NCBI GenBank assembly: GCA_903878085.1
Contig: CAIRGJ010000036.1
Location: 62,001 to 126,000, forward strand
Direction of reading: 5' to 3'
Length of the DNA stretch: 64,000 nt
Source of the DNA: an uncultured Hyphomicrobiales bacterium
GTDB taxonomy: Bacteria; Pseudomonadota; Alphaproteobacteria; Rhizobiales; Xanthobacteraceae
In this document: one piece after another, positions 36,080 to 44,437 of the stretch
Layout of the letters: each line of letters opens with the position of its first letter
Position numbering within the stretch: the first letter of the stretch is position 1
Notes under the pieces: model-generated
Seen by the model: the letters and a program-made list of their open reading frames with translations, nothing else
Database searches by the model: none
Told to the model about the DNA's origin: nothing
Position numbers and translations under genes: made by a program

Positions 36080-37039
36080 CTATCGCAACGCCGGCATGAA
36101 ACCGGGGTCCTGCTGCGCGCGCGGCTGCGGCGGCCTCGGTTGCTGCTGCACCGGCGGCTGACGCGTCGGCGGCGGCGTGCGCGCCGGCTGCTTGGGGGCT
36201 ACGGGCGTAGCTGGCACGTCGGCAACGGCGGGACCGGGCGCGCCTTTGCAGTCGGTGAGCCACACGTCATAGACCGGATGCTCGACCGCGTGCAGACCGG
36301 GGCTCTCCGCAAACATCCAGCCGTCGAAGATGCGCTTGATCTCGCCTTGCAGCGTCACTTCGTCGACTTCGATGAAGGCATCGGTGTTCGGCGTCTCGGT
36401 CGGTGGCCGCGAATAGCACACGCGCGGCGTCACCTGCAGCGCACCGAACTGCACCGTCTCATTGATGTTGACGTCGAAGTTGATGATGCGCCCGGTGATC
36501 TTGTCGAGGCCGGAGAACACCGCCTGCGGATTGGCGATGCGCTGCGGCGGCGGCTCGACCACCACCTCGTCGCCCGGCTGCGGCGCGGTGTTGGCCTGTT
36601 GCGGTGCGCCCCTTGGCTGACGCTGGCCGGGCGGCAGGCCGGGCAAACCCTGCGGATTGGTCCGCGCGCCCTGCTGCGGCTGTTCCTCCGGCGGCGGCGC
36701 GGGCGCCACCGGACCGCCGGGCAACGGCGCCAGCGGCGCCGATTCGATCGAGTTGGCGCCCGGACGGCTCGATGGCGGCAGATTCATCGGCGCCGGCAGC
36801 AGCTGCGCCGGCGGCTCGTCGGAACGCAGGTCGGCAGGCGGCCGCGGAGCGGCGCGACTCGGAAAATTGCTCTGCGGCGGCGGGAGAGTAGCGGGCGGAC
36901 GGCCAACATCGCCCGGCGGGCGCGGCGGGTCGTCGCGAAAGATCGAGCCGAATTGCGCGTGCGCCGGTGGCGCCGCAAGCACTGCCAAAAGCAGCGTCGC
37001 AACCGCAAGCATGCCGACTGAAAGCCTGGGGCGCGCCAT
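36080..37039 (-). CDS. DUF2155 domain periplasmic protein
   Basis: A 319-residue exported protein. The signal peptide ends near PPAHA. A long Pro-rich, low-complexity region (about 30-165) precedes the DUF2155 domain (about 170-270), recognised from DKITGRIINFDVNINETVQFGAL, the cysteine in TPRVCYSRPPTETPNTDAF, and FDGWMFAESPGLHAVEHPVYDVWLTDC. The two cysteines could pair. A second Pro/Gln-rich tail follows. The domain is widespread in alphaproteobacteria and usually adjacent to aat and NDUFA12, as here. Its function is unknown. The ATG at 37039 was preferred to the TTG at 37042. Confidence 0.9.
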   Translation of the reverse strand: MARPRLSVGMLAVATLLLAVLAAPPAHAQFGSIFRDDPPRPPGDVGRPPATLPPPQSNFPSRAAPRPPADLRSDEPPAQLLPAPMNLPPSSRPGANSIESAPLAPLPGGPVAPAPPPEEQPQQGARTNPQGLPGLPPGQRQPRGAPQQANTAPQPGDEVVVEPPPQRIANPQAVFSGLDKITGRIINFDVNINETVQFGALQVTPRVCYSRPPTETPNTDAFIEVDEVTLQGEIKRIFDGWMFAESPGLHAVEHPVYDVWLTDCKGAPGPAVADVPATPVAPKQPARTPPPTRQPPVQQQPRPPQPRAQQDPGFMPALR

Positions 37040-37193
37040 CAAAATCCGGTCCAGTGTGGCGCCCGGTTAACACGGCGAATGCGGCGGCGGAAGGGCGGCC
37101 CCTGCCCCGCCGCCGCTCTTGTCCGCTCAGACCGGATCGCGCATTGTTCCGCCCATAACAGACCGCACAAAAATTGCGTGACAGGGGGAAACG

Positions 37194-38180
37194 ATGAGGC
37201 TCATTCTCGGCAGCGCGCTGGCGCTCGGATTGGCGCTGGCCGGCGCGCCCGCGACGGCAGACGCGCAGGCGCAGGATTACCCGAACCGCACCGTCACCAT
37301 CGTGGTGCCGCTGGCGCCGGGCTCCGGCCTCGATGCGGTGGTGCGGCTTTATGCCGACAAGCTGTCGCAAGCGTTCGGCAAGCCGGTGATCGTTGAGAAC
37401 AAGCCCGGCGCCGCCTTGATGCTGGCCGCTCAATACGTCGCCACCGCCGCGCCCGATGGCTACACGCTGCTGGTCTCGACCAGTTCGGCGATGGCGATCA
37501 ATCTGACGCTGTACAAGCAGGTCAACTACGCGGTGAAGGACTTCACCCCGGTTTCGTATTATCTCAAGTCGCCGTTCATTCTGGTGACCAATCCGGACCT
37601 GCCGGCCAAGACCGTGCCCGAGTTGATCAAGCTCGCCAAGGAACGGCCAACACCGCTTAACTACAGTTCGCCAGGCGCCGGCGTCGCCCAGCATCTGTCG
37701 ATGGAATACATGAAGCAGCGTTTCGGCCTGAACATGACGCACGTGCCTTATCGCAGCACGCCGCAGTCGATCCAGGACATCGTCGCCGACCACGTGCAAC
37801 TCGGCTTTGCCGAAGCCGGCGCCTCGCTGCCGCTGATCCGCGAAGGCAAACTGCGCGCGCTCGCGGTGTCGGCCTCGACCAGGCTGCCGAGCCTGCCCGA
37901 CGTGCCGCCGTTCGCCGAAGCCGCCAACGCGCCCGACTTCGAAGCGGTGTCGTGGCACATGTTGTTTGCCCCGGCGGCGACGCCGAAGCCGATCGTCGAG
38001 AAGCTTCACGCCGAGATGGACAAGATCATGCGCGATCCGGAGATGAAGCAGAAAATCCTGACCATCGGCCTGTTGCCGATCGACCCGCCCTCACTCGCCG
38101 ACACCGACAAGTATCTGGCCTCCGAGCGGGAGAAGTGGGGCTCGCTGGTGAAGAAGCTGGGGCTCGAGGGCTCGCAGTAG
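37194..38180 (+). CDS. Tripartite tricarboxylate transporter substrate-binding protein (TctC/Bug family)
   Basis: A 328-residue periplasmic solute receptor. The signal peptide ends near TADAQA. The mature protein starts with the Bug motif YPNRTVTIVVPLAPGSGLDAVVR and continues with NKPGAALMLAAQYVATAAPDGYTLL, NYSSPGAGVAQHLSMEYMKQ and HVPYRSTPQSIQDIVADHVQ. Bug proteins bind carboxylates or other small acids. Membrane subunits TctA and TctB are not adjacent, so it is an orphan receptor, as is common for this family. The ribosome-binding site is AGGGGG. Confidence 0.92.
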   Translation: MRLILGSALALGLALAGAPATADAQAQDYPNRTVTIVVPLAPGSGLDAVVRLYADKLSQAFGKPVIVENKPGAALMLAAQYVATAAPDGYTLLVSTSSAMAINLTLYKQVNYAVKDFTPVSYYLKSPFILVTNPDLPAKTVPELIKLAKERPTPLNYSSPGAGVAQHLSMEYMKQRFGLNMTHVPYRSTPQSIQDIVADHVQLGFAEAGASLPLIREGKLRALAVSASTRLPSLPDVPPFAEAANAPDFEAVSWHMLFAPAATPKPIVEKLHAEMDKIMRDPEMKQKILTIGLLPIDPPSLADTDKYLASEREKWGSLVKKLGLEGSQ

Positions 38181-38193
38181 CGATCGACATCGC

Positions 38194-38219
38194 GCCGTTT
38201 GGCGATTCCGCCAAACGGC
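38194..38219. terminator. Perfect hairpin between convergent genes
   Basis: GCCGTTTGGCG (38194-38204), 4-nt loop ATTC, CGCCAAACGGC (38209-38219): an 11-bp perfect stem between the TctC-like and helix-hairpin-helix genes. There is no U-tract on either side, so it may be a factor-assisted terminator or a 3'-end stabiliser. Confidence 0.6.
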
Positions 38220-38233
38220 CTGGGCGTCGTGCC

Positions 38234-38578
38234 TTACATCTGATGCGCGATGATCTTGTCCTTGATGGCGTCGTAGACATTCTGCGGAATGATCTTGCGC
38301 CGGGTTAGTTCATCCTTCGCCTTATAGGGCCGTCCGGCGATGATGGCCTGTGACCGCGCGGCGCCGATACCGGGCAGCGCGTCGAGGTCCGCCGCGGAAG
38401 CGCGGTTGATGTCGATCAGGACGGCCTTCGGTGCGGCCTTCGGCGCCTCTTTCGGCGCTTCCTTCTTTGCCGCGGCAGCAGCCTTCGGCACCGGCGTCTG
38501 AGCGAAGGTGCTCTGAACAAGCGCGGGCGAAAGCCCCAACAGCGCTCCGATCATCAAGGTCATTGCCAAGCGGCGCAT
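38234..38578 (-). CDS. Exported helix-hairpin-helix (ComEA-like) protein
   Basis: A 114-residue protein with a signal peptide (to about STFAQ), an Ala/Lys/Pro-rich linker (KKEAPKEAPKAAPKA) and one helix-hairpin-helix domain (IDINRASAADLDALPGIGAARSQAII). The domain matches the non-specific DNA-binding HhH of ComEA, the periplasmic DNA receptor in natural transformation, though many small exported HhH proteins have unknown roles. No competence genes are nearby. Confidence 0.85.
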   Translation of the reverse strand: MRRLAMTLMIGALLGLSPALVQSTFAQTPVPKAAAAAKKEAPKEAPKAAPKAVLIDINRASAADLDALPGIGAARSQAIIAGRPYKAKDELTRRKIIPQNVYDAIKDKIIAHQM

Positions 38579-38713
38579 GTCAGTCGCTCCCTCTGTGCGG
38601 CTTGATTGCCGCGGTCAGTTTCGATGCTGAAAAAGCCGGACGTGAGTCCGCCCGGCTTATGGCAGCTATACCGAAGCAATAAGACAATCTCGGGATCGTG
38701 ATGACGGCGCCGC

Positions 38714-39118
38714 CTACGGCGTCCAGGCCTTGTAATCGCCGGTCGCCTTGGGTCGCCGGCCGGAGGCCAGCGTCGATCCCGGCGGCCGCAGCGCTCCGGA
38801 CGTGCCGGTCATGTTCACCCGGTGCGGCTTCTGCCACGGGCGCGGCTGGTAGTTTTCTTCCGTCGGCGGCGTATCCACGGTGTGGTGCATCCAGCCATGC
38901 CAAGACGGCGGAATGCTCGAGGCCTCCGCATAGCCATTGAAAATCACCCAACGCCGCTCGAAGAGGAGCCGCTTGTCGATCTTGCCGCCGGCAGTGCGGT
39001 AATAGCGATTGCCGAACTCGTCTTCGCCGACAGCTTCGCCATACAGCCAGGTCCAGAACTGGGTCCCGAAGGTCTGACCGTTCCACCAGGTGAATAGCTT
39101 AAGGAAAAAAATTTTCAT
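38714..39118 (-). CDS. NADH:ubiquinone oxidoreductase accessory subunit NDUFA12 family
   Basis: A 134-residue protein matching the alphaproteobacterial homologue of the mitochondrial complex I accessory subunit NDUFA12 (17.2 kDa). Recognised by FFLKLFTWWNGQTFGTQFWTWLYG, GEDEFGNRYY, ERRWVIFNGYAEASSIPPSWHGWMHH and PRPWQKPHRVNMTGT. It sits at the periphery of complex I. The ATG at 39118 is used; ATG at 39124 and an open frame to 39163 also exist, and none has a clear ribosome-binding site. It belongs to the conserved neighbourhood with aat and DUF2155. Confidence 0.92.
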   Translation of the reverse strand: MKIFFLKLFTWWNGQTFGTQFWTWLYGEAVGEDEFGNRYYRTAGGKIDKRLLFERRWVIFNGYAEASSIPPSWHGWMHHTVDTPPTEENYQPRPWQKPHRVNMTGTSGALRPPGSTLASGRRPKATGDYKAWTP

Positions 39119-39354
39119 GGCCATCGCGCTTTGAAGAGGTTTGCGACACAGGCGTTTTGGCACCTCGCCCGGCGCATGTCCAGCACGCCTCCCCTGCGAA
39201 ATGCACGGGGCAGCGCGTCGGGTTGCGGCGGCTCATTGATATTGCGCCTGTCTAGTTTTTGCGGTTATGGTGCCTAGGAATTCATCAGCGCGATGCCGAG
39301 TCGGGCAATTCGATCAGGTGAGCGCCGATATTCAGGAATGACAGTGCCGGTGCG

Positions 39355-39384
39355 AAAGGCGGACCCGAAAAGGTCCGCCTTTTT
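39355..39384. terminator. Intrinsic terminator downstream of hpf
   Basis: AAAGGCGGACC (39355-39365), 6-nt loop, GGTCCGCCTTT (39372-39382), then TT: an 11-bp stem. The longer T-run (39380-39384) is on the plus strand; on the minus strand, the direction of hpf, the tail is only TTT. It can work in both directions. Confidence 0.8.
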
Positions 39385-39408
39385 CGCGTCTTGGGCCATT
39401 AGCCGCCG

Positions 39409-39744
39409 CTAGTGGTGATCGCGCAGGCCCGCCAGGCTGCTTTCGCGGCTCAACGTGCTCTCGATCAGCCTCTTGAGCTTGCCGGCGGCGCCATCGACGG
39501 CCAGGTCTGGCGTCGTATCTTGGTGGGTCACGGCAATCGCCGGACGTCCCAGCAGCCGGACTTCCATCACGCAACGGGTTTCATCGCGGCCGACTTTATG
39601 GCCATTCACGTCGCTGAGATGGACTTCGACGCGGGAAATTCGGTCGCTGAACCGGCTCATCGCGCTCTCCACCACGGTTTTGATGTGGGTTGCGAGTGCC
39701 TCGTGGCCTTCGCGGATGTTGTCGGTTCTGACGTCGATCAGCAT
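39409..39744 (-). CDS. HPF/RaiA family ribosome-associated protein
   Basis: A 111-residue protein with the S30AE-type fold that binds the decoding region of the ribosome and stops translation in stationary phase or stress. Recognised from IREGHEALATHIKTVVESAMSR and ISRVEVHLSDVNGHKVGRDETRCVMEVRLLG. It lacks the C-terminal dimerisation domain of long HPF, so it is a short form. Upstream in-frame codons to 39810 are unlikely to be coding; the ATG at 39744 follows AAAGG. The long region before nrdJ lies upstream. Confidence 0.88.
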   Translation of the reverse strand: MLIDVRTDNIREGHEALATHIKTVVESAMSRFSDRISRVEVHLSDVNGHKVGRDETRCVMEVRLLGRPAIAVTHQDTTPDLAVDGAAGKLKRLIESTLSRESSLAGLRDHH

Positions 39745-40214
39745 TTTTTTGCCTTTGGTTTTCTTGGGTCTGGTCACGAGGCTAAGTAGTAGCTGCGCCA
39801 TTTCGTTCATTCTACGGCCGGAGTTTCCGAAAATTCGGCAATTCCCCGGCCGCGGGTGAATTCACAGTCCGGAGTATCCTCCCCACACTGACCGCCGGTC
39901 CGCGGATGCCATCTAAGGCACTGACGCGGTTTCGAGAATCAGCGAGCGCGGTTGCCGCTTGCCATTAGTTTTCCCGCAGTTGTCCACGGCGCGGCGGCGC
40001 GGCCTATTGGCGGGGGAAAAGTCCGCAATCCCCATTTTGCGTCATTTTTCCTTCATTCCGGCCGGGATTAAAACCTACCGGCTGCTCACAAGAAAAACCC
40101 TTTCCGGGGCCGCCGGATAGCTCAATACTGCCCTCGTTCTCATCCAGCTTTGTCCCCATATTCCACCGGGTTGGCACAACAGGTAGTTTGTTAACCAGCG
40201 GGACATACTATCGC

Positions 40215-40243
40215 TTGACGTCTTGGGTGAGTCCACTTAGCTT
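40215..40243 (+). promoter_or_regulatory. Candidate sigma-70-type promoter for nrdJ
   Basis: TTGACG (40215-40220), a 17-nt spacer and TAGCTT (40238-40243). The -35 is strong and the -10 is weak. It would give a leader of about 270 nt before nrdJ, long enough for an RNA control element. Confidence 0.4.
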
Positions 40244-40451
40244 CAGATTGTTCGGTGCGGTGTGAGTTTAAGTCGCGGCCCGAACGTTCAAAACGACGCT
40301 TAGTCGCTCAGCCCACGCCAGAAAATGGCGTTTTGGGACGGGGAACTTCTGTGTCGCGGGGGTCAAAAAACCCGGGCGGTACCGGTGCCGGATCAGAGTA
40401 CCGGACTTAACGTAACGGTGGCGTGTCGAACGGCGTGCGTAGAGCAAAACA

Positions 40452-40498
40452 GGCGGACAGGGACAGGTCCGCCGGTCATAATCGGGCGGCAAGCCGCC
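40452..40498 (+). promoter_or_regulatory. Paired hairpins just upstream of nrdJ
   Basis: GGCGGAC (40452-40458) pairs with GTCCGCC (40467-40473), and GGCGGC (40485-40490) pairs with GCCGCC (40493-40498). They end 25 bp before the nrdJ ATG and just upstream of its AAGGGG ribosome-binding site, so they could influence translation. The second has only a 2-nt loop and must open by at least one pair. Confidence 0.4.
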
Positions 40499-40523
40499 TG
40501 GCCAATTTAAGGGGCTAGAGAAC

Positions 40524-43500
40524 ATGCGGATCGATCGGCGCTACACCAAGGACGGACAGTCAGCCTACGCCGGCCTGAATTTCCGACTCACCACCAGCGA
40601 GATCAAGAATCCTGACGGCTCGATCGTGTTCAAGCTCGATAATGTCGAGGTCCCGGAATTCTGGTCGCAGGTCGCCTCCGACGTTCTGGCGCAGAAGTAT
40701 TTCCGCAAAGCTGGCGTTCCGTCATGTCTGAAGAAGGTGGAAGAAAACACCGTACCCTCGTTCCTGTGGCGCTCGGTCGCCGACGAGGACGCGCTCGCTG
40801 CCCTGCCCGAAAAAGAACGCATCATCGGCGAGCACTCCGCCAAGCAGGTGTTCGATCGCCTGGCCGGCACCTGGACCTACTGGGGCTGGAAGGGCGGCTA
40901 CTTCGACACCGAAGCCGACGCGCAGGCCTTCTTCGACGAGTTGCGCTACATGCTGGCCGCGCAGATGTGCGCGCCGAACTCGCCGCAATGGTTCAACACC
41001 GGACTTCATTGGGCATACGGCATCGACGGCCCGAGCCAGGGCCACTTCTATGTCGACCCCTTCAGCAAGACGCTGACCAAGTCGGAATCCTCCTACGAGC
41101 ATCCGCAGCCGCACGCCTGCTTCATCCAGGGCATCAACGACGACCTGGTGAACGAAGGCGGCATCATGGATCTGTGGGTGCGCGAGGCGCGCCTGTTCAA
41201 ATACGGCTCCGGCACCGGCTCGAACTTCTCGCGGCTGCGCGGCGAAGGCGAGAAGCTGTCCGGCGGCGGCCGCTCCTCCGGCCTGATGTCGTTCCTCAAG
41301 ATCGGCGACCGCGCCGCGGGCGCCATCAAGTCGGGCGGCACCACGCGCCGCGCGGCCAAGATGGTGGTGGTCGACGTCGATCACCCCGACATCGAGCAGT
41401 ACATCGACTGGAAGGTGATGGAAGAGCAGAAGGTGGCAGCCCTCGTCACCGGCTCCAAGATCAACCAGAAGCACCTCAAGGCGATCCTGAAAGCCTGCGT
41501 CAACTGCGAAGGCTCCGGCGACGACTGCTTCATGCCGGAGAAGAACCCGGCGCTGAAGCGCGAGATCAAGCTGGCGCGCCGCTCGATGGTGCCGGACAAC
41601 TTCATCAAACGCGTCATCCAGTTCGCCAAGCAGGGCTACAAGGACATCAATCTGCCGATCTACGACACCGACTGGGATAGCGAAGCCTATCTCACCGTCG
41701 CCGGGCAGAACTCCAACAACTCGGTGCGCATCACCGACGGCTTCTTGCGTGCGGTCGAGACCGACGGCACCTGGGACCTCACCTATCGCAAGACCGGCAA
41801 GGTCAAGAAGAGCCTGCCGGCGCGCGAATTGTGGGAAAAGATCGGCTACGCCGCCTGGGCCTCGGCCGATCCGGGCCTGCAATACCACACCACGATCAAC
41901 GACTGGCACACCTGCCCGGCTTCCGGCGAAATCCGCGCCAGCAATCCGTGCTCGGAATACATGTTCCTCGACGACACCGCCTGCAACCTCGCCTCGCTGA
42001 ACCTGTTGACCTTCCGCGACAAGGACACCGGCCAGTTCAACGCCGAGAGCTACGAGCATGGCGTCCGGCTGTGGACCGTCGTCCTGGAAATTTCGGTGAT
42101 GATGGCGCAGTTCCCGTCGCGCCAGATCGCGGAGCTGTCTTACGAGTACCGCACGCTGGGCTTAGGCTACGCCAACATCGGCGGCCTGCTGATGACCTCC
42201 GGCATTCCCTATGACTCCGCGGAAGGCCGCGCCATTGCCGGCGCGCTGACCGCGATCATGACCGGCGTGTCCTATGCGACCTCGGCGGAAATGGCGAAAG
42301 GGCTCGGCCCCTTCCCCGGCTTTGCCAAGAACCGCGAGGCCATGCTGCGCGTGATCCGCAACCACCGCCGCGCCGCTTACGGCGAAGCCAACGGCTACGA
42401 GCAGCTGGCGATCGCGCCGGTGCCGCTGGATCACACCTCGATCCTCGACGGCGTGAAGGGCAATGTCGCGCTCAAAGGCTTCCTCGAACTGTCGGCCCAC
42501 GCCAAGCTGGCCTGGGACCGGGCGCTGGAACTCGGCGAAGCCCACGGCTACCGCAACGCGCAGGCCACCGTGATCGCGCCGACCGGCACCATCGGTCTGG
42601 TGATGGATTGCGACACCACCGGCATCGAGCCCGACTTCGCGCTGGTGAAGTTCAAGAAGCTGGCCGGCGGCGGCTACTGGAAGATCATCAACCGCGCTGT
42701 GCCTGAGGCGCTGCGCACGCTCGGCTACTCGGAAAGCGACATCGCCGAGATCGAGGCCTATGCCGTCGGCCACGGCAATCTCGGCCAGGCGCCGGCGATC
42801 AACCACACCACCTTGAAGGCCAAGGGCTTCACCGACGAGGCGCTGGCGAAGGCCGAGAAGGCCTTGCCGACAGCCTTCGACATCAAGTTCGTCTTCAACA
42901 AGTGGACGCTGGGCGAGGACTTCTGCCGCGACGCGCTCGGCATTGCGGCCGAGACCATCGCGCAGCCGAACTTCGACCTGCTCACCGCCATCGGCTTCGG
43001 CAAGCGCGAGATCGAGGCCGCCAACATCCACGTCTGCGGCGCCATGACGGTGGAAGGCGCGCCGCACCTCAAGCCCCAGCACTACGCCGTGTTCGACTGC
43101 GCCAATCCGTGCGGCCGCACCGGCAAGCGCTACCTGTCGGTCGAGAGCCACATCCGCATGATGGCGGCGGCGCAGCCCTTCATCTCCGGCGCCATCTCCA
43201 AGACCATCAACATGCCGAACGAGGCGACCGTCGAGGACTGCAAGGAGGCCTATCTCCTGTCCTGGCAGCTCGCGCTCAAGGCCAACGCGCTCTACCGCGA
43301 CGGCTCGAAACTGTCGCAGCCGCTCAACTCGCAGCTCATCGCCGATGACGAGGACGAAGACGACGCCGTCGAGAGCTTCATCGACAAGCCGAACGCCGCG
43401 CGCGTCGCGGGTCTCGCCGAAAAAGTCGTCGAGCGCATCGTCGAGCGCATCACCGTGCTGCGCGAGCGCGAGAAGCTGCCGTCGCGCCGCAAGGGCTACA

Positions 43501-44249
43501 CCCAGAAGGCGGTGGTCGGCGGCCACAAGATCTACCTGCGCACCGGCGAATACGACGACGGCCGCATCGGCGAGATCTTCGTCGACATGCACAAGGAAGG
43601 CGCGGCGTTGCGCTCGCTCTTGAACAACTTCGCCATCGCGGTGTCGCTCGGCCTGCAATACGGCGTGCCGCTGGAGGAATATGTCGACGCCTTCACCTTC
43701 ACGCGCTTCGAGCCGCAGGGCCCGGTGCAGGGCAACGACTCGATCAAATACGCCACCTCGATCCTCGATTACGTGTTCCGCGAGCTGGCGGTGAGCTACC
43801 TCGAGCGTTTCGACCTCGCCCATGTCGATCCGACCAAAGGCGGCTTCGACGAACTCGGCGAAGGCATCGACGAAGGCAAGCCTGCGCCGAACTTCGTCTC
43901 CAAGGGCCTGACCCGCTCGCGCGCCGACAAGCTGTCGGTGGTGAGCTCGTCCGGCACGGCGCATGCCACTTCGCCCTCCGCCCATGGCGGGTCGCTGAAC
44001 GTGACCGCGCTGCACGGCAATGCCGCAACCGCGCTCAAAGCCGAACCGGAAATGAAGCTGTCGCCGGCGCAGCAACTGGAGACGCGCACGCAGCCGACCG
44101 CCAAGCAGGCCGCGTCCGAGCGGCGCGCCGAGGCCAAGGCCAAGGGCTACGAAGGCGACTCCTGCGGCGAGTGCGGCAACTTCACGCTTGTGCGGAACGG
44201 CACCTGCATGAAGTGCGACACCTGCGGCGCGACGAGCGGGTGTAGTTGA
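40524..44249 (+). CDS. nrdJ: Adenosylcobalamin-dependent (class II) ribonucleotide reductase
   Basis: Reduces ribonucleotides to deoxyribonucleotides using a B12-generated thiyl radical, with or without oxygen. The 1241-residue product has an N-terminal domain, the ten-stranded barrel with [34 protein letters not shown] (active-site Cys region) and [20 protein letters not shown], and a C-terminal cysteine-rich tail ([21 protein letters not shown]) that shuttles electrons or binds zinc. This is the long form typical of alphaproteobacteria. It is the last core gene before the defence island, which starts about 190 bp downstream. Confidence 0.97.
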   Translation: MRIDRRYTKDGQSAYAGLNFRLTTSEIKNPDGSIVFKLDNVEVPEFWSQVASDVLAQKYFRKAGVPSCLKKVEENTVPSFLWRSVADEDALAALPEKERIIGEHSAKQVFDRLAGTWTYWGWKGGYFDTEADAQAFFDELRYMLAAQMCAPNSPQWFNTGLHWAYGIDGPSQGHFYVDPFSKTLTKSESSYEHPQPHACFIQGINDDLVNEGGIMDLWVREARLFKYGSGTGSNFSRLRGEGEKLSGGGRSSGLMSFLKIGDRAAGAIKSGGTTRRAAKMVVVDVDHPDIEQYIDWKVMEEQKVAALVTGSKINQKHLKAILKACVNCEGSGDDCFMPEKNPALKREIKLARRSMVPDNFIKRVIQFAKQGYKDINLPIYDTDWDSEAYLTVAGQNSNNSVRITDGFLRAVETDGTWDLTYRKTGKVKKSLPARELWEKIGYAAWASADPGLQYHTTINDWHTCPASGEIRASNPCSEYMFLDDTACNLASLNLLTFRDKDTGQFNAESYEHGVRLWTVVLEISVMMAQFPSRQIAELSYEYRTLGLGYANIGGLLMTSGIPYDSAEGRAIAGALTAIMTGVSYATSAEMAKGLGPFPGFAKNREAMLRVIRNHRRAAYGEANGYEQLAIAPVPLDHTSILDGVKGNVALKGFLELSAHAKLAWDRALELGEAHGYRNAQATVIAPTGTIGLVMDCDTTGIEPDFALVKFKKLAGGGYWKIINRAVPEALRTLGYSESDIAEIEAYAVGHGNLGQAPAINHTTLKAKGFTDEALAKAEKALPTAFDIKFVFNKWTLGEDFCRDALGIAAETIAQPNFDLLTAIGFGKREIEAANIHVCGAMTVEGAPHLKPQHYAVFDCANPCGRTGKRYLSVESHIRMMAAAQPFISGAISKTINMPNEATVEDCKEAYLLSWQLALKANALYRDGSKLSQPLNSQLIADDEDEDDAVESFIDKPNAARVAGLAEKVVERIVERITVLREREKLPSRRKGYTQKAVVGGHKIYLRTGEYDDGRIGEIFVDMHKEGAALRSLLNNFAIAVSLGLQYGVPLEEYVDAFTFTRFEPQGPVQGNDSIKYATSILDYVFRELAVSYLERFDLAHVDPTKGGFDELGEGIDEGKPAPNFVSKGLTRSRADKLSVVSSSGTAHATSPSAHGGSLNVTALHGNAATALKAEPEMKLSPAQQLETRTQPTAKQAASERRAEAKAKGYEGDSCGECGNFTLVRNGTCMKCDTCGATSGCS

Positions 44250-44278
44250 AACCTAAAAATTGCGGGCGGTTGAAGTGC

Positions 44279-44370
44279 CGGGCAAAGTTTGCCCGCGATG
44301 AGTAAAAAGCCCGCTCGGCGCCGTTGATCTGGCCGAGAAATGCAAACGCGGCGAGCTTTGGCTCGCCGCG
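44279..44370. repeat. Two palindromes at the nrdJ / defence-island junction
   Basis: CGGGCAAA-G-TTTGCCCG (44279-44295) and CGCGGCGAGC-TTTG-GCTCGCCGCG (44347-44370, perfect 10-bp stem with a 4-nt loop). Neither has a U-tract, so they are weak intrinsic terminators at best. They occupy the 188 bp between nrdJ and qatA and mark the change from core to accessory sequence. Confidence 0.6.
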
Positions 44371-44437
44371 TAATGGCTCAACGAACGAATCGTGAATCAA
44401 CTCTGAGACGTAAAATTTCGTAAACACGAGTGTGCCC

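Larger units (their letters stand above)
39745..40523. other. Long intergenic region between hpf and nrdJ
   Basis: These 779 bp separate divergent hpf and nrdJ. No convincing gene was found. I looked for a cobalamin riboswitch (GCCACTG-type core or AGTCAGGAGACCTGCC-type B12 box) and for NrdR boxes (ACACTATATATAGTGT-like) because nrdJ follows, and saw neither. The region holds a candidate promoter at 40215-40243 and two hairpins at 40452-40498. Much of the rest is GC-rich, unique-looking sequence. Confidence 0.6.

Noticed and set aside
36459-38009. 516-codon minus-strand open frame
   Set aside because: It overlaps two well-supported genes (DUF2155 and the TctC-like receptor) and has the composition of an antisense frame in GC-rich DNA.
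39745-40523. Cobalamin riboswitch before nrdJ
   Set aside because: Searched by eye for the B12-box and GCCACTG core on both strands; not found.
42162-44075. 637-codon minus-strand open frame
   Set aside because: It lies wholly antisense to nrdJ, which is unambiguous.
44250-44437. tRNA or attachment site at the island edge
   Set aside because: No cloverleaf-like segment or direct repeat could be identified; only two hairpins.
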